From: Gigaspora rosea
Lineage: Eukaryota > Glomeromycota > Glomeromycetes > Diversisporales > Gigasporaceae
Assembly (NCBI GenBank): GCA_003550325.1
Contig: QKWP01000443.1
Location: 129,763 to 193,762 of the forward strand
Length of the DNA: 64,000 bases
Direction of reading: 5' to 3'
The notes under the pieces were generated by a model, which had not been told where the DNA came from, did not search any database, and saw only the letters and a program-made list of their open reading frames with translations. Below are positions 34,762-46,860 of the stretch, in pieces. Both the position numbers and the translations under genes were made by a program. Every line of letters begins with the position of its first letter. Within the stretch, counting starts at the first letter, position 1.

Positions 34762-35611
34762 TTTTTTAGTGATGAAAAGCTATTCAAATATTATTATTTT
34801 TGTTTTAATTTTTATTTATTTTATTTTATTTTTTTTAGTAATGAATTTATTCTCATTTAAAGGCAAAATGCTCTTCCTTTTATATATAAAAAGAGATAAC
34901 AAATCTAATTGACAATTTAAAATATAAAGAACATTTAACAATTCGCATATTAGGGCTTTACCTTGTGAATATAAGTTTCTTATTCTTTATATTATAAAAT
35001 TGTCAATGTGCTAAGTACAATGTTTTTTCTTTTTTCTCATTATCTGAATGAATGTACTATATTTCTACAATGCGAGCTATGGCTTGGAACATTACAATTA
35101 CTCTCTTTAATATTTATATACATCTATTCTTTGTTATATTTATCCTTCTTTTGTCATTCTTAATATTCACTAACTCTATTTAATATAATCTATTCAGATA
35201 GCAAAATTGACACTACCAGAATGACCATGAAATTGATGTATGACTAAAAAGCATTAATGTAATTCTGAAATTCATGAACAATAGAATAAGCAGAATTTAA
35301 TTTAGACAACAAATTTGACAATGCTGGGATGAGAATAAAAATTGGATCACAGCTAAAAATGAGCCATAATATAATGCAAAAATTTTATAGGCGATAATAA
35401 CAGGTAAATAGTATATACATATGTACAGTGTCTGCATATCATATTGTCTATAGGTTTCTTGCATTATTAATATACTTCCCATTGTTGCCTGATTTGTTAA
35501 TATCTAGTACAATTATGTCTAGCCACTTTTGATTATGTATGAGTTATGTTTAACTATGACAAACCTTTTATTACTAATATTTGAGAAGATAACCTAGAAA
35601 TAATTTTACTT

Positions 35612-35674
35612 ATTATCATCGCATTGATATCTACTTCTATAAGAATTAGGAGTAGATATCACTGCGATGATAAT
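35612..35674. repeat. 63-bp hairpin in left arm (mirror near 43167-43229)
   Basis: ATTATCATCGCATTGATATC then TACT pairs with AGTA then GATATCACTGCGATGATAAT. The same hairpin occurs in the right arm, so it predates or arose with the duplication. Confidence 0.75.
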
Positions 35675-36219
35675 ATGGAAAATGATTTACAGGTTTTTTC
35701 TTCTGTAATTCATTTAATAATTCTTGGCTTTGTATTTCAATGATTTAATCAATTACCAAGGCAGAAATACTCTTTCATTACTTTATGATATGTCAATAAA
35801 TTATAAATACGCAGAACATTATTCATTTTAGTTTAGTGTACAAAAATTTGTAAATTATTGAAGTGAGCAGGATTATAGCTAATCATTATTTTTAATATAT
35901 AATCACAATGCAATTATAGGGTTTGGTACCATAAAATTGTGCTAGCAGTTAATTGGATTGCTTAACTATAAGCTATATGACTAATAATCGTTTAGCTGTT
36001 TATTAATCATTTAACTGTCTATTAATCAATTAGGTTTTTGATAGTTTATCCATTTGACTGTTATTTATCGTTTAATTGTTTATCCATTTAACTGTGTTTA
36101 TTGAGCATTTTATCAATCAATTGTATGCCGCATTTCTCTGTGTTTTAAACAACTTGTTTCTAATTAAATTTGAGTCGACACTGCAAAATAACGAACTTTC
36201 ACAAGTTATCAGGGTTATA

Positions 36220-36559
36220 TGGAGTGCTCCGTATTAAAAGGGCCCATTTTTACATTTATCTCATTTTGAGATAATTGAGTTTAACCATTTGTTTTGATTT
36301 TCGGACTGATCCGGGATAATTAAATTTCACGATTTTGATTGGTTAAAGACGGCAGGTGACTATCGGATAATCTCGTGACGTGTTGGCTCTACGAAGCCTC
36401 ATGTAATTTTTCTTTTTACATTATCTTGATTTTTTATTATGCAAATCGACTTTCATTAATAATTGAAAAATATCAATCATGTCAAAATTTACATGAATTT
36501 AATAAAAACTCATTTTTCAAAAATTGTAAAAATGGGCCCTTTTAATACGGAGCACTCCA
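36220..36559. mobile_element. 340-bp TA MITE, copy A (left arm only)
   Basis: The ends TGGAGTGCTCCGTATTAAAA...GGGCCC and their inverse are flanked by TA (36218-36219, 36560-36561). The right arm has an empty TA site at about 42255. It appears identical by eye to 49371-49710 in the opposite orientation. The TA duplication suggests Tc1/mariner mobilisation. Confidence 0.9.
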
Positions 36560-36876
36560 TATAAGTTTGTGCAACCTGTTTTTTAATAAATTTATACTAG
36601 TGATGTACATTTGTTCTGTGAATAAAATCTGATTAATTATCTTTATTATATATATAAAAGGGCTACCAATGCATTGTGGACACTTTTTAAAAATTTATAG
36701 CAAGCTAAATAAATATAATATTAAGCTAAAAATTATATAAAATGTTTATTAAATCTAAGGCTTTTAAATAAAAAAAATTATATAAAATTCTATGCAGTAG
36801 TTTTTAAAATAATTAAGGTAACACAAATTTGTATAATATTACACTAGTACGAAATTAGTAATTTTAATATAACTTA

Positions 36877-37635
36877 AGGGAGTTGGAGATATTGTAACCA
36901 TGTTAAAGTTTCTACTTATAAAATTTTTTAGTAAGCAAATAGATTTTGGTAGAATTTTTATAATTTGAACTATACTTAATAAAGAATATATTATTGCAAA
37001 AAAATCTTTATATTATACATAGTTTTAGATATAAATAATTAGTTCACAAATATATTATAAAAACTAAATTCTAAGGGGGAGGGGGTATTGTGGCCAATTA
37101 TTTGGCAGTGAATAATTTTTGATATACTGGTCCGTTTTGGATGATTTTACCACCAAAATGACCGTCTCAGAGAGACGATTCTAACAAGCACAAAATTGTT
37201 AAAATCCAATTACAGGATCCCAAGATCGTTAAAGGTAAATATATAAAAATTTTGTTTTGCAAATTTACTAATATAATTTTATATATAAGATAAATCTATA
37301 TCGATTTCAGGACTCAGTGATTGGATTTTGATGATTTTATACTTGTCTCACTATGATGGACATTTTGGTAGTAAAATCGTCCAAAACGGACCAGTAGATC
37401 AGAAGTTATTAACTATTAAATATTCTATATATTTAATAATATGCGCAAAAATATGTATTTTGTATAAATGATGATATCTTGTGATCTAGTAATCGGGATT
37501 AGGCAAATTTTATACCATTCAATTTGTCTCGATGAGACGAATTGAATGGTATAAAATTCATCCAATTCTGATTACTAGATTACAAGATATTTCACTTGGC
37601 CACAATACTCCCTGGCTACAATACCCCCAACTCCC
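36877..37635. mobile_element. 759-bp PIF/Harbinger-like element (left arm only)
   Basis: The ends AGGGAGTTGGAGATATTGTA and CTACAATACCCCCAACTCCC are flanked by TTA (36874-36876, 37636-37638). The right arm has the uninterrupted site with a single TTA near 41938. The interior carries GATGATTTTACCACCAAAAT / GTCTCAGAGAGAC hairpin units and a second palindrome at 37500-37570. Confidence 0.8.
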
Positions 37636-37850
37636 TTATATAATAAATAGAATTACTAAATATAGTAATATATAAACTTAATTTTTTTATTAAATAAATT
37701 AATTTTTTTTAAATAATATTATTTAATATAACAAATTATATATTTTTTTAACATTTTTAAAATTTTTAAAAATATTTATAAAATTACTATATAGCAATAA
37801 AAATTATTACTTTTAAAAATTAATTAATTTAAAAGATAAGTTTAATGCTC

Positions 37851-38140
37851 ACTAGTGGTGAATTTCACCAATCCAATTAAAATTAAGGATCAGGTGTAAC
37901 ATGCAAAACGATTTTGTATAACAAAAATAAGAATTTTTTAAAAAATCGCTTCTAGCTAAAAATTTTGTCTATGAAGCTACTTTTTTTTATGCAACAAAAA
38001 AAATTTCTTGTAAAATTTTGGTATAAACTATACTTCCTGCACTATCCCAGTTCTTACCCTTACCCTAATATTAAAGTGATTTATTTTTTATATATAATTA
38101 TGTATAGATGGATAATCACTGGTGAATTTCACTACTAGTG
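37851..38140. mobile_element. 290-bp inverted-repeat element (left arm only)
   Basis: The ends CACTAGTGGTGAATTTCACC and its near-inverse are flanked by AATGCT (37845-37850, 38141-38146). The interior resembles part of 6942-7274. The corresponding right-arm stretch near 40300 lacks it, although local sequence differences blur the exact empty site. Confidence 0.6.
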
Positions 38141-38828
38141 AATGCTAAATTAATTCTAATTTAAATTAATATTTTAACTTTTACTTTAAAAAATCATAAA
38201 AAATTTAAATTTTTTTAAAAATTATAAAAATTTCAAATTATATATAATTTGTTATATTAAATAACTTTATAAAATTAAAAATATAGTTTATTTAATAAAA
38301 AATTAATTTTTACTATAAAAATATAATTTTAATAATTTTTAGCTTCGTACTAGTATAAAATTACCCAATTTTGTATTATCTTAATTATTTTAAAACTACT
38401 GCATATTAATTTTATAATTTTTTTTTATTTAAAAGCCTTAGATTTAATAAACTTTTTATATAATTTTTAGCTTGATATTATATTTATTTAGCTTGGTATA
38501 AATTTTTAAAAAGTATCCACAATGCACTGGTAGCCCCTGTAGGTACAGTACATGCTATTTACTATGCACACATTTTTTTTTGCCTTTATATAAGGATTAA
38601 ACGATCATTAAACGATTTAGTGAGTGATTTAATAGTTTTTTAATTGTTAATAAAATTTTTACTCGCTAATCGTATAATATAAATAAATATTATAGTCAGT
38701 TAAACAAATAACGGTTCAAATTCTTACATATAATTATAATTAATAAATTTGATTTAATAAATAATAAATGTAATAGAATCTAGTGTTCTAAACCGATCAA
38801 GCTAGTAATTTAGTCAAATCATTAAATA

Positions 38829-39434
38829 GTGGCTCACAAAAAAAAATACACTACCTGAAAACCAAATTTTGACAAATCGTAATGCAGCTCAATAATTGTG
38901 TAATTATTTCGTTAAAATTTTGGCATTAAATATTATGTGTTTATGCTAATTAAATTAAAAATTATTTCAAAGCAACTTGTCATTAAGGAAATATGCAAGC
39001 TCAAAATTTGGTTGCATTTTTTTTGGGAGCTACTGTATATATTGATGTGTTCTATATATTTCATTAGTATATTCGCAATTGATTCCATTTTTAAATTTAC
39101 AGCACAACCACAATTATATCTACATTTTGTGTTAAACATAGATATAATTGTGGTTGTGCCGTAGATTTAAAGATGGAATTAATTGCGAATATACTAATGA
39201 AAGATATAGAACACATCAATATATACAGTGGCTCCCAAAAAAAAATGCAACCAAATTTTGAGCCTGCATATTTCCTCAACGACAAGTTGTTTTGAAATAA
39301 TTTTTTAATTTAATTAGTATAAACACATAATATTTAATGCTAAAATTTTAACGAAATAATTACACAATCATTGAGCTGCATTACGATTTGTCAAAATTTG
39401 GTTTTCAGGTAGTGTATTTTTTTTTGGGAGCCAC
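38829..39434. mobile_element. palindrome core: paired Tc1-like MITEs
   Basis: The left end GTGGCTCACAAAAAAAAATA and the right end, inverse of TTTTGGGAGCCAC, are flanked by TA (38827-38828, 39435-39436). Inside each half a second inverted end (TTTTGGGAGCTACTGTA near 39030-39050, mirrored near 39220) outlines a ~215-bp Tc1-like MITE. The axis of the 14.8-kb palindrome runs through the middle. Confidence 0.65.
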
Positions 39435-39727
39435 TATTTAATAATTTGACTAAATGACTAGCTTGATCGTCTTAGAACACTAGTTTCAATTATATCTATT
39501 ATTTATTAAATCAAATTTATTAATTATAATTATATTTAAGGATTTGAACTGTTATTCGTTTAACTGCCTATAATATTTATTTATATTATACGATTAGCGA
39601 GTAAAAATTTTATTAACGATTAAAAAACTATTAAATCACTCACTTAATTGGTTAATGATTGTTTAATCCTTATATAGAGGCAAAAAAAATGTGCACATGG
39701 TAAATAGCATGTACTGTATCTATAGGG

Positions 39728-39958
39728 CAGGGTTAGCACATTTATCTATTGGGGTGAATAGAGAACAACTCCATTGGCATCACTCTATTGCTCCATTGAG
39801 AATAATTTGCGAATGGAGCCAATGGAGGCCAACTAGCTTATAATATAGTATTTGTTTATAACTAATATCTAATTCTATTGGCTTCATTGGCTCCATTGGT
39901 TCTATTGGCTCCATTGGTTTGCAATTTTTTCAATGGAGTATATCCATTGCCAACCCTG
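39728..39958. mobile_element. 231-bp hAT MITE (right arm only)
   Basis: The ends CAGGGTTAGCA and TGCCAACCCTG match a common hAT terminus. The 8-bp duplication is CTATAGGG / CTACAGGA (39720-39727, 39959-39966). The left arm shows the single intact CTACAGGG near 38537. The interior repeats ccattggctc words. Confidence 0.8.
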
Positions 39959-40377
39959 CTACAGGAAGCTACCAGTGCATTGTGGACACTTTTTAAAAAT
40001 TTATACCAAGCTAAATAAATAAAATATCAAGCTAAAAATTATATAAAAAGTTTATCAAATCTAAGACATTTAAATAAAAAAAAATTATAAAATTCTATGC
40101 AGTAGATTTAAAATAATTAAGATAATACAAAATTGTGTAATTTTGCACTAGTACAAAGCTAAAAAATTATTAAAATTATATTTTTATAGTAAAATTAATT
40201 ATATATAATTTGAAATTTTTATAATTTTTTAAAAAATTTTAAATTTTTTATGATTTTTTAAAGTAAAAGTTAAAATATTAATTTAAATTAATTAATTTTT
40301 AAAAGTAATAATTTTTATTGCTATATATAGTAATTTTATAAATATATTTTAAAAATTATAAAAATGTTAAAAAAATA

Positions 40378-41826
40378 GGAAAATTATTCATGGCGACTCT
40401 ATGATTAGCCAATCATTTTTAAGATCAGCAATCATATATAAACAGTAATTATCCTTTTGATAATCATTGTTTTTTTTTCTTTCGCTTATTTTTTTATTTA
40501 AATAGCTTTTTTTTCTTCTTTTTAAAATATAGTTTAGTTGTTGGAGCTTTCGTTGGAGTTGTCATTGGAGCTGTCATTGAAACCTTGGATTGGTCGTTGG
40601 AGTCGTCGTTGGAGTCATCGTTGGAGCTGTCATTGAAGCGTCATTGGAGCCATTGTTGAAACCTTGAAGTAGAGGTCATGAAGTTGAACAGTTCAGGTAG
40701 CTTGGTACGCTGTTTTTATTTTTTGTATTTTGATGTCTGGGTTTTTGTTTTTTAGTTCCTAATTTCTCGTTTTCTTTGGTAAGTTTTTTCGTTGGTTCTT
40801 CATAGTTTTTTTGCAGTGTTTTTTGTAAGTTCATAGTTCTTCTGGCAAATATTCGTCAATTTTCTGTAGATTTTTTTGTGTTTTTTAGTTGTTTTTCGTC
40901 ATTTTTTGATGGGTTCCTTCACAAGTTTCGTTTTTTAGCAGGTTCTTTCTTGTGGTGTCTCTGATACGTGAAATCGAGTTTTTCGTAGTTTCCAATCAAA
41001 GATTTATTTTGTAGATTATGTTATAAGCAAACGCATCTTGCCATAGTTATGAAGGTTAAGGTACTGATGAAATTTTTGGTAGTTATAATCCTATCAGTTG
41101 GGATAAGAAGCAATGATAGCTTTATTTTTTTCATTGAAAAATGGTACAATTCAAAATTCTATTTTAATTCATGTACAAGTTTTGGTTTGGAATATGTACT
41201 AGTACCTACCGATTTGTATTTTTTTTAATAATAAAAAACTTTATCGTCTTCATCATGCATAACATGGTGTTCCCGTAGGTCTTTTTTTTTTATTCTATTG
41301 TTGCATTGTTGCTCATGTTCATGTCTAAAGCCATGCAAAATTAATTTTTTGGTTCGCATAACATGAAATTAGAGAATTTTGTATTATTTGGATCTATTGG
41401 GGGATGTTTAAAGCAGAACAGTTTCTTATATCGAATTGACTTTAGGGTTAGAGTCATTATAGATTAAGGTTAGATAAGTTTTAAATAGTTATATACAAGC
41501 AAAAGCGCATTCCTAGCATTTTTAATTAATCCACCAAGCTGGGCTGAGTTAAGACTGCTGTTTTTGTATTTTTTAAGTTGTTCTTTTCTTTTTTGTTTAG
41601 CTTCGCCAAAGATCATTACTATCAGGATGATGATTTTACTAACTGGTAAGAAAAAAATTTGAATTTAAAAAAAATTTTTTGAAACTTGGGTCAGCAGGTT
41701 TGCAAAACAAAAAATTACTTTGTGTGGCCAATCAACCAATAAAAATCGAGCATGTGATTCACGTGATTGATTTTTATTGGTTGATTACGGGGTCGCTATA
41801 GCAACGAGTCACCATAAACTAACCTC
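40378..41826. mobile_element. 1449-bp insertion with 9-bp duplication (right arm only)
   Basis: AAAAAAATA is duplicated at 40369-40377 and 41827-41835, and the left arm carries it once (near 37745). The ends share ATGGCGACTC / ATGGTGACTC as a weak inverted repeat, so a MULE-like origin is possible. It contains a GTCRTTGGAGYT minisatellite at about 40540-40680. A mirrored aatcaaccaataaaaatcga / gatttttattggttgatta hairpin lies near its right end. No gene. Confidence 0.7.
40540..40680. repeat. GTCATTGGAGCT minisatellite
   Basis: About ten variable 12-15 bp units such as gtcgttggagtc and gtcattggagctgtcattg. This is much less AT-rich than the surrounding DNA. Confidence 0.75.
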
Positions 41827-42396
41827 AAAAAAATATATAATTTGTTATATTTAATAATATTATTTAAAAAAAATTAATTTATTTAATAAAAAATTAAGTT
41901 TTATATTACTATATTTAGTAATTCTATTTATTATATAAGTTATATTAAAATTACTAATTTCGTACTGTGTAATATTATACAAATTTGTGTTACTTTAATT
42001 ATTTTAAAAACTACTGCTTAGTATTTTATAATTTTTTTTTTATTTAAAAGCCTTAGATTTAATAAACATTTTATATAATTTTTAGCTTGATATTATATTT
42101 ATTTAGCTTGGTATAAATTTTTAAAAGTGTCTACAATGCATTGGTAGTCCACCGTATATATATAATAAAGATAATTAATCAGATTTTATTCACAGGACAA
42201 ATGTACATCATTAGTATAAATTTATTAAAAAACAGGTTGCACAAACTTATGTAATTCTGATAACTTGTAAAAGTTCATTATTTTGTAGTGTTGACTCAAG
42301 TTTAATTAAAAACAAGTTGTTTAAAACACAGAGAAATGCGGCATACAATTGATTGATAAAATGCTCAATAAACACAGTTAATGGATAAACAATTAA

Positions 42397-42761
42397 TTAG
42401 TGGTCCGCAGTTAAAGGAAACAAATTTCATAGTAGAAATTGGCAGGCATGTGACTATTACCTTATATAGTAAGTGGAATGCCATGAGCTTCAATTTATAA
42501 AAAAACTCTATAGTAAACAATTGAAAAATACTCGTATCTTATGATCTATCAAACTGATTTTGATGATTTTACTACTATTAGAATCATAAGAATTTGCTCT
42601 ACAACTTTTAATTAAGCAATAAGAAAGAGTTACTTAATAAAAAAATTACTTTTATATGTAAGCAAGCCCTATTCGCACACTATAGAAATTTACTATTAAA
42701 TTCTGCTGTGATTTATTATAAAATGTTGATTATTTTATACCCTTTATCTTCGATCTTCTAC
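42397..42761. mobile_element. 365-bp insertion flanked by TTAA (right arm only)
   Basis: TTAA is present at 42393-42396 and 42762-42765, whereas the left arm has a single TTAA in the uninterrupted sequence near 36080. TTAA is the piggyBac target, but I see no piggyBac-like terminal repeats, so the class stays open. Confidence 0.55.
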
Positions 42762-43410
42762 TTAAACAATAAATAACTGTCAAATGGATAAACCATTAAA
42801 AACCTAATTGATTAATAGCCGCAGTTAAATAATTAATAAACAGCTAAACGATTATTAGTTGTGTAGCTTATAGTTAAGCGACCCATTTAACTGCTAGCAC
42901 AATTTTCACAGTACCAAACCCTATAATCGCATTGTGATTATATGTTAAAAATAATGATTAGCTATAAACCTGCTCATTTTAATAATTTACAAATTTTTGT
43001 ACACTGAACTAAAATGAATAATGTGCTGTGTATTTATAATTTATTGACATAGCATAACATAATGAAAGAGTATTTTTGGCTTGGTAATTGATTGAATCAT
43101 TGAAATACAAAGCCAAGAATTATTAAATGAGTTACAGAAGAAAAAACTTGTAAATCATTTTTCATACTATCATTGTAGTGATATCTACTCCTAATTCTTA
43201 TAGGAGTAGATATCAATGCGATGATAATAAGTAAAATTATTTCTAAGTTATCTTCTCAAATATTAGTAATAAAAGGTTTGTCATAGTTAAACATAACCCA
43301 TACATAATCAAAAATGACTAGACATAATTGCACTAGATCTTAACAAATCAGGCAACAATGGGAAGTATATCAATAATGCAAGAAACCTATAGACAATATG
43401 ATATGCAGGC

Positions 43411-43649
43411 TAGTGATGCAACCGAAATTGATTTTTAAAAAAGGCCTATTTCATCTTCATTAGATAAAATAAAATTTTTTATAAGGAAGTGCAAATAAAA
43501 TTTATATAGATATGTTCTTTATAATTTTTTCTATTCAAAAAAAAGTATCAAATAATTTTGTTTTTCAAGTAAAATAGATCAAAAACAATTTTGTCTTCAA
43601 ATTTTAATTTCAGGTTTTAGAACTCGAAATAATTTCGTTCTCATGTATA
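43411..43649. mobile_element. 239-bp hAT MITE, copy 2 (right arm only)
   Basis: Same family as 14328-14565. It has an exact 8-bp duplication ATGCAGGC at 43403-43410 and 43650-43657. The left arm has the empty site near 35434. Confidence 0.85.
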
Positions 43650-46075
43650 ATGCAGGCACAGTACATATATATATACTATTTACCTGTTATTATCAGCTGT
43701 AAAATTTTTGCATTATATTATGGATTATTTTTAGCTATGCTCCAATTTTTATTCTCGTCCCGGCATTGTCAAATTTGTTGTCTAAATTAAATTCTGCTTA
43801 TTCTATTGTTCATGAATTTCAGAATTATGTTAATGCTTTTCAGTTATGCATAAATTTCATGGTCATTCTGGCAGTGTCAAATTTGCTACCTGAATAGATT
43901 ATATTAAATAGAGTTAGTGAATATTAAGAATAACAAAAGAAGGATAAATATAACAAGGAATAGATGTATATAAATATTAAAAAAGGTAATTGTAATATTC
44001 CAAGGCATAGCTTACATTGTAGAAATATAGTACATTTATTCTGATAATAAGAAAAAAGAAAAAACATTGTACTTAGCACATTGACAATTTTATAATATAA
44101 AGAATAAGAAACTTATATTCACAAGGTAAGCCCTAATATGTGAGTTGTCAAATGTTCTTTATATTTAAATTGTCGATTAGATTTGTTATTTCTCTTCGTG
44201 TATAAAAGAAAGAGCATTTTGCCTTTAAATGAGAATAAATTTATTACTAAAAAAAATAAAATAAAATTAAATAAATAAAAATTAAAACAAAAATAATAAT
44301 ATTTGAATAGCTTTTCATCACTAAAAAAATATCATCCAGTTCAAATACCATTGATACTAATCAATCATCATTATCTTCACATACTGACTTAACTAATGAT
44401 ATTGATAAATGTGTTAGCCAATTTGACCACTCAACAGATAATGAACTTGAATTAGATGATCCCAATGATCATATAAAACTCTACACATTTTGAAGTAAAC
44501 ACATATAATGAGTAGATTAAAAATGTCCTTCCAAATATTTCTGGGACTGTCTATATTCGAAATGACAAATGAGAAAGTAAAAAATATGAGATAAATAATA
44601 GATATTTATATCATTGTTATTGGAAACCAAGCTATAGCCAGCACAATGATACATGCTACTAAACTTTTGTTAGACAGCAACCAGCCTTGTCCTGTTCAGA
44701 AGACATCCAAAAGTAGGATATAAATCATACTTACGAGTCCTCAAACATCGTAATGATATAGGAAATTCAGTTCTTATTGTTTACTATATATTATATAATG
44801 GACACACACCTGGTGATAATGAAGATTTATGATATTTTCATGTTTCTGAACAAGCAAAAGAATGTGTTCGTGCAAGGGCAATAGATGAGCTGAAAGCTTC
44901 TCAAATTGTATCAATATTTACCAACGTGTTAATCAAAATTATTGTATTTATGATTCGGATTCATTATTATTTATTCAAAGATAGGACACATACCTTTCAT
45001 ATATTGATATATATAATATCATTCATGAGGAAATGAAAGGTGTAATACATCTAGGTAGTAAAGAGTAGAAATATAATGATGATACATCTGTTAAAGAGTA
45101 TATCATCTTATCGATTGAAGATAGGTCTTATACTTGTAGTAACATGGTCTGAGGTTCAACATTGGGCTTTATGTTTGGATTCCAAACTGAATTTCAAAAA
45201 AATATATTAAAATTGAAAAGTGCACAGACTGTATGTTTGGATAGAACCCATGGAACAACATCACTCAAGACAAATCTCTTTACTTTGCTTGTACACGATG
45301 ATGAAGGTGGACAAAGTGTACCTGTAGTGCATTTGATTTCAGAAAGAAAGGCAAAAGAAACATTAATTTTTTGGCTAGAATCAATTAAAAATCAAAATCA
45401 GAAATGGAAACCTCATACCTTTTCTTCTGACCATGATGATGCACAACAAAATGCTGTTCATACTGTATTTCCTGAAGCTATAATTTTGCTTTGCCAATGG
45501 CATATAAAAAATGCCTAGCAAAAAAATAAAAGTAAAATTAAATGAGACATGAAGTACAAAAAGAAAAAATAAATTCTGATAGTACTTTTAATCTCAAACG
45601 AACAAAAAAACAAGTGATACAAAAAACAGTACTTGATGAACTTAGAACTATAATGAGAATTAAAAATGTATCACAAGTATAAGGTTTATTTAATGATTAC
45701 TTTACTCAGTGGGTATCTTTTGGTAAAACTAGTTGGGTAGAATATGTGAAGGAGAATATCTAAAAAATTGTGAAAAATGGATTAATGCTTACTGTTTGCA
45801 TGAGCATCAGGAAATGAACACGGCAAATTTTATTGAGGCTTGGCATAAAAAGCTAAAATATACCTACTTTGGGGCTAAACAGAATCACCGAATTGATACT
45901 TTAATTTGGATATTACGGGCGCCCTAACAGATTCAGAATTTGAATGTAAAACTGCATATTTATTTATTGGAAGAATGGAACCTCACCAAAAAGAACAATG
46001 ATGTCATGAGCTTGCCAGTTTGAACTTGGAAATTTTTATTCTACCTAGTGATAAAAGCTATTTTGTAAAATTATT

Positions 46076-46528
46076 ATTATTATTTTTTTTTTGGTATTAA
46101 GGTGAGGTCTTGCTTATATCTTTATTAGCAATTTAGAAAAGCTACTACATGGAGTATACTTCCTTGTATAAATACAAAATTTAAATTACATGCAAGAATT
46201 GAAGCTCAGACTAATTTATCTGTGACCTAAACCTACTAGAGTGATCAAGACTTACCTAGTTTGATAAAGTTAAAATAAAATTTATAGGAGAACTATATTT
46301 AACCCAGTGGACAGCCCAAGAACTAATCTTCTTAAGAGCTGTACCAATAGGAGGACATGAATTTGGGTTAATATGGAGTTGATCAGGTTGGCCACAAGGA
46401 CAACTATATGTAAATGTTCTGCGTAAAAATAGTTGCTTTTTGATTTGTTATATATTAGGAGTAGTAGAAGAAGGATAAGTAATATTATTAGTTTTTCGCC
46501 ATGAAGCAAATTGGGAACAGTAAGGCCA
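46076..46528 (-). mobile_element. 453-bp LINE-like 3' fragment (right arm only)
   Basis: It is flanked by an exact 16-bp duplication, ATTTTGTAAAATTATT, at 46060-46075 and 46529-46544; the left arm carries it once. On the minus strand it ends in AATAAA, then A11 and a TAA-repeat tail. This matches a 5'-truncated LINE copy. The minus-strand frame encodes CPCGQPDQLHINPNSCPPIG and ends ISSWAVHWV...ILTLSN. That could be the C-terminus of a LINE ORF2, but no reverse transcriptase motif remains. Confidence 0.7.
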
Positions 46529-46715
46529 ATTTTGTAAAATTATTGACAAATGGCAGTTATAAAGTTAATATAAAAAATAATGTACAAGAAGATACTGATA
46601 TTAAACTAGTACACTTTGAATGTACTTGTCTGGACTTCAAGTTTCGAGAAATGGCGTATAAGCATATTTTTATAGTGATCCAAATGTTCTATCCAATGCC
46701 AGTTCTATACAGTAA

Positions 46716-46860
46716 GGGTAGAGACATTTATCAGGTGATTTTCTAGGGGGCAGAGGAAAATCAGGTGCTATTAGAAATTTAAATTTTATTAGTTAATAAT
46801 TATCAGGTAGGTGGGTAAGGGTCTTAAGAAGTAAAAATCACCTGATAAATGTCTTTACCC
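46716..46860. mobile_element. 145-bp PIF/Harbinger-type MITE (right arm only)
   Basis: The ends GGGTAGAGACATTTATCAGG and the inverse CCTGATAAATGTCTTTACCC are flanked by TAA (46713-46715, 46861-46863). The left-arm copy has a single TAA at the same coding position. A near-perfect example of the AATCAGGTGAT family. Confidence 0.9.

Larger units (their letters stand above)
36660..38537. mobile_element. inverted-repeat element present in both arms
   Basis: The ends GGGCTACCAATGCATTGTGG and the inverse of CCACAATGCACTGGTAGCCC are mirrored in the right arm by 39967-42155. Being present in both arms, it was part of the ancestral palindrome. It holds the private insertions at 36877 and 37851 (left) and 40378 (right). 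No clear target duplication was found. Confidence 0.6.

Noticed and set aside
38933-39285. Three mutually overlapping ORFs on both strands
   Set aside because: They lie across the palindrome axis and are mirror images of the same Tc1-like MITE DNA, not genes.
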